From Balanoglossus misakiensis (taxonomy: Eukaryota > Hemichordata), in the NCBI GenBank assembly GCA_040954595.2, contig CM082576.2, forward strand, positions 19,840,001-19,904,000: a stretch of DNA of 64,000 nt. The letters are read 5' to 3'. Shown here in pieces: positions 57,441 through 64,000 of this stretch; the first letter of the stretch is position 1; each line of letters starts with the position of its first letter. The notes under the pieces are model-generated. The model did not search any database and was not told the DNA's origin. It saw only the letters and a program-made list of their open reading frames with translations. A program made the position numbers and the translations under genes.

Positions 57441-58400
57441 TGTAGTCTTTAAGAAAAACTTGGGGTAAATGACCAGAAAATTTGACTTATAATACAAATA
57501 GGTCGGGTTTTGGGCATTTACACGTGTTGATGTTATCGACTGGGGCGACAGACTACCATCCGAAAAAATTTCAAGTACCCCCCCCCCCCCCTCGGGTGCC
57601 GGCCAGTGGGATGGAGGTGATAGAAACTGTTGTAGATACAATAGAGGCCTACAACCTGAAAACCTTCTGGCTTTAACCGAGGACTTGCCATTAAAGATAC
57701 CTGTAGGCCCCTATATGCTGCTCCCACATACACTCCCAGTCCTAAACCTTGCATCTGATTTGTGGTGCAGATGAAGAATTAAGATTGGCTTGACAATTAG
57801 CACACTTAATTGCCTGTTATGAGATATAATACATACAATCATGGGACAAGAATGGCAAAAGTCAAATTATCCAGCAGGTGTTTGAATTATGCAAATTAGA
57901 GCAGTTGTCTAATATTGCCATGTCAACCATGTTGAAATTGTTTTAGGTACCCATATTAATGGAAACCCTGCAAATTCGATATTACACACCATTTAAAACA
58001 AATATGGGAAATTAACATGTTAGAGAAATTTGGCGGCCATTTTGGATTATGCAAATTAGAACAGTTGTCTAATATTGCCATGTCAACCATGTTGAAATTG
58101 TTTTAGGTACCCAGGAGAGTTGAATGAAAATGCCATTTGCAATGCAGTTGTCTTGTATTGGGTGCCCATATTAAGGCATTCTTGAAAACGAAACATTATT
58201 CATCATTTTGACGCAAACAGAAAAGGTGTTCAAATGCAAATTAGAAGAGTTGCCCAACCCTGCCATATTTGCAATACAGTTGTAGTGACTGTCAACTCGA
58301 CTACAGACAGTCTCGATGAACACAAGACATGATCCCAATTTGCAAGCTGAGTTGAAACTGACTGCTGCAGTAACTTAGCTGTGGGAATGTCTTGTGTGAT

Positions 58401-59489
58401 TTAAAACAATGATGACCAAATTTAACACAGTTTCTCTGAGGTAACCATTTAGCTTTCGTGAATAAGTTTGTTTAAGAATCCTTTATTCTACCCAAGGAAC
58501 AAATTTCCTTAGAATTTCACAACTGAGACACAGTTTACAGATATACAAAAAGTGCGTACTACAAACATAAGAAATTGTTTGCATTTTTTTTTCTGATGGC
58601 AATGCATTTGACTGTAAACAGACATTGACGTCCTTTAGTAAGGGACTGTTCAGTTTTGGTGGAGGGGGGGGGGGGGCAAAAGTTTGTGTCATTGGTTTTC
58701 AAAATCAGGCCGACACCCCCTTCAACCAGGACCAAAAAAATGATGACCCCCCCCCCCTTTGACAGGACCAAAATATGATGACCCTCCTCCCACCCCGAAA
58801 ACATTTGCCATCCGTATCTTATGTACACTGACTGTATGCAATAAAGGTAAAGGGTCTCCTCACACCTCAATTCTAAATTTCTTAAAGAAATGTATAATTT
58901 GAAGTGTATAATAGTATAGCGTTGCAATAAAGAAGGTCTATGGATAAATTAAAAGGACACGTCAATACAATAGTTGGTAGAATTGGTAAAACAAGAAAAG
59001 TTGAAGGGGTGGGTGTACGTAGGACAATTTTGTAAAATACAATTAATGCATTTTAATGAACTCAAAGGCAAATTAACTTAATGTTGGGGAGGACAAATTT
59101 GACTTTTGCCACTCAAAGTTAACATCAGTGGGGGTGGGATGGCAAGTATTCTGCCCTGGTACACTATATGTGGCGAAGAAATAAGGGGATGGGTGTGGGA
59201 GGGGATGTCCCCCTTCCACATAAGAAAACTTTGTAAAATATGTAGCTCAAAGTTGCATTTTAATGAAGTCAAAAGCAAATTATCTCAATGTTTGAAAGGA
59301 CCAATTTTACTGTTGCCACTACACTCAAAGTTAGCATCGGTGGGTACATGTATATGACCTCCCCCCTAAACGTTTGAAAAAAAGATGACTCCCTCTTTTG
59401 GATTTCAAAATTTAAGTGACCCCCTGGATTTTGCCAGCCTCCCCCCACCGTAAAAACTGAATGGTCCCTAAGCGCTATTTTGTCAGTGA
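58401..59489. other. G- and C-tract-rich repeat, no gene
   Basis: G and C homopolymers at about 58662-58675 and 58747-58757, and diverged internal duplications (ACTCAAAGTTAACATCAG near 59113, CTCAAAGTTAGCATCGGTGG near 59324). Nothing coding recognised. Confidence 0.5.
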
Positions 59490-59700
59490 AATGGCTCCAT
59501 TATTATCCCTCCAACTATAGTTGAAACGGAGTTAAATATGTACAGCTTGAAATCATAAAATGTTGCAAAATTGAACCAAGAGTTTGGTCAATGATCAAGT
59601 TCTTACAGCTATTACTAGAACCATACAGTCTCAGCGAACAAGAGACATTGGTCCGATTTGCAAGCCGAGTTGGAACTGACTTTGCCTGCACACAGATGTG
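59490..59700. repeat. Direct repeat of 56080-56170 and 58285-58360
   Basis: TGTACAGCTTGAAATCATAA and TTGCAAGCCGAGTTGGAACT repeat, with changes, segments that lie apart at 56100 and 58340. The intervening 2 kb may therefore be an insertion or rearrangement within one longer repeat. Confidence 0.55.
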
Positions 59701-60480
59701 CCAATTTCAGCGAATCTTATCGTATTTAAAAATGAATATGGAGAATTGTTATCTGTGTTCCTATTGCTAGCCTACATACATGTAGCTGTTGTCATTCTAG
59801 TGTTTTTTTTCTGTATACCAAAATTGCCACACTGTTTGGGATACTTTTATCAAATGTTATGTGATACTATATCAGCCTGTTTTGGGGATCTTGACAATGA
59901 CATATATTAGACTTTTCATACACAGCATGAGGTAGAATTTCAGAAACGATTAGGTAATAAGACTGCATATCTCATAGGAAATAATCACTTTAGAAGTATT
60001 ACGATAAAAAAAATCATTTCACTCTTATTGGGAGCATACATTTGTAAAACATACATACAGACATGAATACAGACATAGAGAGATCAAGGTGTATACGATT
60101 TTCAGTGGGGGAGGGGGTCCTCCTTAATTGCAAACAACTATGTAATGGTAATTTCCCTTTTATAATAACAATTTTTGAGGTATAAGGAAAAAATATCAAA
60201 CAAAATAAACAAAAAAACAAATTCAGCTATGATTTGATTCAATTATCATTCTAAAGAAGCACATATCATTAACTCACAACTAAACTTTTACAGTGATCAA
60301 CCATGCACTTTCTGAGAATTGTTTTTATGCCCCGAAAATACAATTTTTTTCATTTTCAGAACATTTATGATATATCACAGTAAAAAAATCCCCTGGAAAC
60401 TGCAAAACAAAAAATTGCAAAGCAATCAAACAAAAATGGCAAAAATTGTCCACAAAAACTATATTGACACTTCCATCATA
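59701..60480. other. No feature recognised
   Basis: AT-rich sequence, with a 70-codon hydrophobic open frame at 59698-59910 that lacks other support. Confidence 0.35.
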
Positions 60481-61410
60481 GGATTTGTTAAAATGTCGTG
60501 ATAACACACCTAGGAACCTGCAAACCAAATTTCAAAGAACTGTGAGTAGAGGTTTTTGAGTATTTGACCAAAATCACCCCAAAAATATACTTCAAACCAG
60601 ATATTAACTGAATATGCTCACGTGCAGTACTGTGATTGGTTGACAGAATAACAAGATTAGAAAAACCAGTGTTAAACCAATTTGGTTTATAGTGTATATG
60701 GTGTAAGGGTTGTGTGTTGCACCATTGTGAAATGTAAACATGTTTGTGGAATTGTTGCCTTGTCAATTTTTGTAAGGGGTTATGAGTCATGTACCCCATC
60801 CTGAACTGCATAAAAAGATAAGTCTATGGAATTCTAAAACTCGTTGATCAAAAATGGCAAGAAATATACCAAAAAGTATGAATATTTCACCAGATTTCAA
60901 CAAATCTGATTTCTGTTCATGCCTAAGAACCTCTTTAACAAGTTTCAATAAGGAAGACATTTTGGCAAACAACAGGTAATTCAGACAAATCTGACTGATA
61001 TCACATATATGAATTCCCATTCAAAGTTTCCAATCAATTGGACTTGTGGTTTTACTGAAGACTATTTGGCCAAACCCTGCAGAATTCCCAAAAAATACAA
61101 TTATGCAAATTTCTTTACAATTTGATCATATCTGACTGAGATCACCCCTAGAAACCCAAATACAAAGTATCAAAACAATTGCACTTACAGTTTCACGGGA
61201 TTTGATTTTTTGACAAAAACAGGAAATATTGCCCAAAAATGCATTTTTGCAAATTTCACCACCGTTTGCACAAATGTGATTCAGGTAAGCCCTATGAACC
61301 TCCATACCAAGTTTCCAATCAATTGGACATGTAATTTCAGAGAAGAATTTTTTTTAACAAAACTGCAGAAAATTCCCCCAAAAATTCATAAAAAATAGCA
61401 AACGCCAGAT
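60481..61410. repeat. Degenerate tandem repeat, period about 142 bp
   Basis: AAGTTTCCAATCAATTGGAC recurs near 61024 and 61308, with a diverged copy (AAGTATCAAAACAATTGC) near 61166, so the spacing is 142 bp. Weaker, irregularly spaced units extend left to about 60500. Each includes ACTGCAGAA(A/T)T-like and TTTTGCAAATTTC-like words. Confidence 0.6.
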
Positions 61411-62759
61411 ACTGACTCCACCTGAACAAAATCATACGAGGTCTTCCCATAGTTCTTGCACACCAATGCACGCCAATTTTTAACTGAATCTGATCCGCTG
61501 TTATTAAGTTTTTCAATTTTGACTATTTGAACATTTTTCCAGTTAATACCAGTATGCATTTTTTCGCAATAACAATTTCTATGTACACACTAAATATCAG
61601 TAGTTTCAAGTTTTTGATGTTGATGGACATACACATACATACATCAATACATTTAGACGAAACTGATCCATTCGCAAAATACATAATTCTGTATGAGGCA
61701 CACATACAGACATACATAGACGACGGACACCAACTTATGCTATAAGCTGACATTGATATACATGTTAGCCAAAAACCAAAATCAACCTCAAAATAGACAT
61801 TAAAATATATTGCACCACCATGAGAAGACAAATTCATTTTTCGCCAAATTTTCTGGGGCGTCATTTGATATAGCATGGCATATTGTCAAAGTACGTAGTC
61901 TCTGTGATAAGATTCCATACACACAAAATGGTAACCTTGGAAGTCCAGCTGACGTAGTTATGCAATGGCGCCTCGTGTATTCCGTCGCCAAAAAATCATC
62001 GTAAAATTGATAGTCGGGGTCACAATTCAAGACGACTTTCTCTAAATTCTTTATGAATGGATTAAATCGAAATCGAAATGTTGACGTATGACGTACGGAA
62101 TGAGATCTGAACAGACATTCAATGTTATCATTTTCGCTCGATCACATATTGGGTAAGCCATCTAGCAATCGCTATATAGTATTGGCGATAACAGACTGTC
62201 TATAAACTCACAAAACGGATTTTACTGTTGAGTGTGATCAACCGCCACGTTATTTTTCTCTGAACAATAGACAAATAGAAAGCCTGGTGACATTTTGAGA
62301 TTGACTGCGTGAGGACCACAATATGCGTGAATCATTTACGGTTTGTCTTGATGAATGGGTCACGTCATAGTCATAACGCGGATTCGGCTGCACGCCAACT
62401 ATCCGCCATATTGTCTCCACTAACTTACTCGTAAGTAGTTTCAAACTTCATTTGAAAAGAGTATTCGTCTGACGGTCCTGTAGATTAACAATTTACGCTC
62501 GATGAAGCAACTAAACAACGTTAGCTTCCTTGTGGATTCACGTAGGGAAGTTATTCGTAACGACGGGTACAGCGTCTGAGCATGGACAGAACCACGGCAA
62601 TATCGCCAGGAATGTCTCATTTCACAGCGCCCTCAAACAGTCGATCTCCTCAAACTATCGTTTCCACTGGTCATATATGCGGCATTAACGAAAGCTCACA
62701 TAGACAACCATGTAATAGAAAAATTAAAACTTAAATAACTTCATTAATATCAAAGCCAC
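61411..62759. other. No gene recognised
   Basis: Includes a variably AT- and GC-rich stretch. Open frames here on both strands are under 120 codons and lack motifs. Confidence 0.4.
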
Positions 62760-62945
62760 ACGCACCAAAACCTTTTCAGTTCTTGCCATATGATATCTGA
62801 ACCTGTGTACTAAATTTGGTTGAAATCGGTTCAGCGGTTCTTGAGATATCGGGTATACAGACAGACACACACACACATACATACATACACACACACACAG
62901 ACATCGCTAAACCATAAGCTCACGTGATTTTCACGTGAGCTAAAA
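62760..62945. repeat. Dispersed repeat end with microsatellite and perfect hairpin
   Basis: The block AATTTGGTTGAAATCGGTTC, then GTTCTTGAGATAT is followed by a CA/CATA microsatellite (62862-62901). It closes with a perfect hairpin: AGCTCACGTG (62917-62926), loop ATTTT, CACGTGAGCT (62932-62941), then an A-rich run. A similar AAATTTGAACTCGATCGG...GTTTTTGAGA phrase occurs at 19240-19280. Confidence 0.7.
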
Positions 62946-63779
62946 ATGAAAAAAAATCCATGAGGTCTCAAAATGAATACACACCAATTTCTAAAGCAAT
63001 TTGACCAGTTTCCACCAATTTCACATTGGTCCCAGTGGTAGATAGACATATACGAAATGGGAACCAAAGAATAAAACACATTTCAAAGATTTAACACATC
63101 TTTTTCCTCAAGAGTGTTTTTCAAATCTTCTCCACATCCTTCAAAATCGCCACCATAAAGCCATATTACTTGAAGTGCTTATGTTTGTCATATCTAGGTG
63201 ATGCATACCACTATAGATGTGTACCCTTTGTATAGAGGCAGATTAAACAGGTGTGGTACCTGTTAAATATCTGACTTCTTTAAATTACAGCCACAATCGT
63301 CAGTCAACAAGATGTTCATGTAGATGTATACCTAGCAGTAAGCTTATTTAGATTGACAAATCTTAGATGAAAATAATGAAAAAGTGGCACAACCCTTAGG
63401 GCTTTAACTAGCAGCTTTATGCCAGATGAGTTCGAGTCTAACGATGTAATGTTGACATTAAGGTTTCATTGAAATAACTTGGGAACCTCTCTACTATTTG
63501 AAGCACCAAAGCTGTGAAAAACTTCCTTCTTTCCCTGAGTTTTTTATGAATATGTTCTAATCTGGGACAACAATTTGTTGCCAAGTGTCTTGACCTCTTT
63601 ACCAAATGTCAGGGACCGGATTTTTTTCAGCAAAATTTCAAATAACCTTGGCTGATTTTTTACTTACTTTCACATATTGGGTAGCATGAAACAAAGTATG
63701 GCTTCCAGAAGGGTTATAGATACAGTGTTTTGTAATAACAAGAATTAACATGAAACTATAATTTCATGGTTAATTTAGG
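62946..63779. other. No feature recognised
   Basis: AT-rich sequence without gene, splice or repeat signal that I can support. Confidence 0.4.
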
Positions 63780-63995
63780 ACCGCCTTAATCTATGGTAAT
63801 GTCATTAAATATTTGCATATCTAATTGTAGGCTATCCAGTGGAGGGAGAAACCTAAACATGGACAACATTGGGGTCAAAATTGTTTGACAGAACTTTGGG
63901 TGACTTTGGGTAAACCTTGACCAACATTACTATATCTTGGCATCCAGAGCAGATGCAACCTTGACACTTGGAGTGATGGAAATGCATAATGGAGT
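63780..63995 (-). repeat. Dispersed repeat family D, copy 3 (inverted)
   Basis: Its reverse complement follows 18530-18720: GGATGCC(A)AGATAT, then GGTCAAGG, CACCCAAAG, TTTTGACCCCA, GTCCATGT and ATTAGATATGCA in the same order. It probably continues beyond the window. Confidence 0.7.
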
Positions 63996-64000
63996 ATTAT

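Larger units (their letters stand above)
56240..58400. repeat. Inverted dispersed repeat, two arms around a 1.2-kb centre
   Basis: About 56240-56660 and 57880-58300 share inverted blocks: AATGGCCGCCAAAT versus TTTGGCGGCCATTTT, and ATATTGCCATGTCAACCATG (twice, near 57910 and 58070) versus its diverged complements near 56290 and 56490. The centre contains the copy of the repeat found at 1-230 (57205-57440). Open frames here look accidental. Confidence 0.6.

Overview
The window looks like nuclear DNA of an invertebrate animal. It has spliced genes with GT-AG introns, an extracellular multidomain receptor-like gene (pentraxin/LamG, HYR, CCP, GCC2/GCC3, EGF, transmembrane segment), CR1/L2-type LINEs with ATT-repeat tails, a Ty3/gypsy element and an animal-type CACTA (EnSpm) transposon. 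The domain mix and the many repeats carrying an AGAGGGCGCTAT-like motif suggest a marine invertebrate deuterostome (hemichordate, lancelet or echinoderm-like). That is inference; the sequence shown does not settle the species. There is little ordinary gene space: most of the window is repeats nested in repeats.

Layout. 1-3038: a dispersed repeat end followed by a 33-copy array of an 86-bp satellite. 3.0-8.9 kb: mostly non-coding, with a LINE fragment, two inverted-repeat (foldback) units and simple repeats. 8.9-18.0 kb, minus strand: the 3' two-thirds or so of a gene for a single-pass membrane protein, 15 exons, ending in an acidic cytoplasmic tail with an NPMY motif. Its 5' end is not recognisable in the window. 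18.2-20.2 kb: two copies of a dispersed repeat, with a third at 63.8-64.0 kb.

20.2-26.4 kb and 39.9-46.6 kb are two arms sharing many blocks, mostly inverted. Each carries a scrambled copy of a gene for a putative two-OB-fold (RPA-like) protein in which one exon block is flipped. A third copy, in the normal order and open, lies at 48.2-49.5 kb. The right arm also holds a 310-bp tandem repeat split by a LINE insertion.

Between the arms lies a 12,005-bp CACTA/EnSpm transposon (26467-38471). Both ends can be defined: 24-bp terminal inverted repeats starting CACTG, a TAA target duplication, and clusters of an ACGTATA motif at both ends. It carries two divergent genes from one 397-bp intergenic region: a Tnp2-like transposase (plus strand, 4 exons, tail broken by a frameshift and a stop) and an intact 317-residue basic coiled-coil protein (minus strand, 5 exons). 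By position and composition the latter resembles a TnpA-type end-binding partner. Transposase, partner and subterminal motifs would work together in excision.

49.5-50.9 kb: a GC-rich, partly decayed coding stretch of unknown origin. 50929-55793: a young Ty3/gypsy element, minus strand, with 204-bp LTRs differing at one base and a gag-pol reading frame broken by two in-frame stops. 56-64 kb: dispersed, inverted and degenerate tandem repeats and homopolymer tracts, with no gene I can support.
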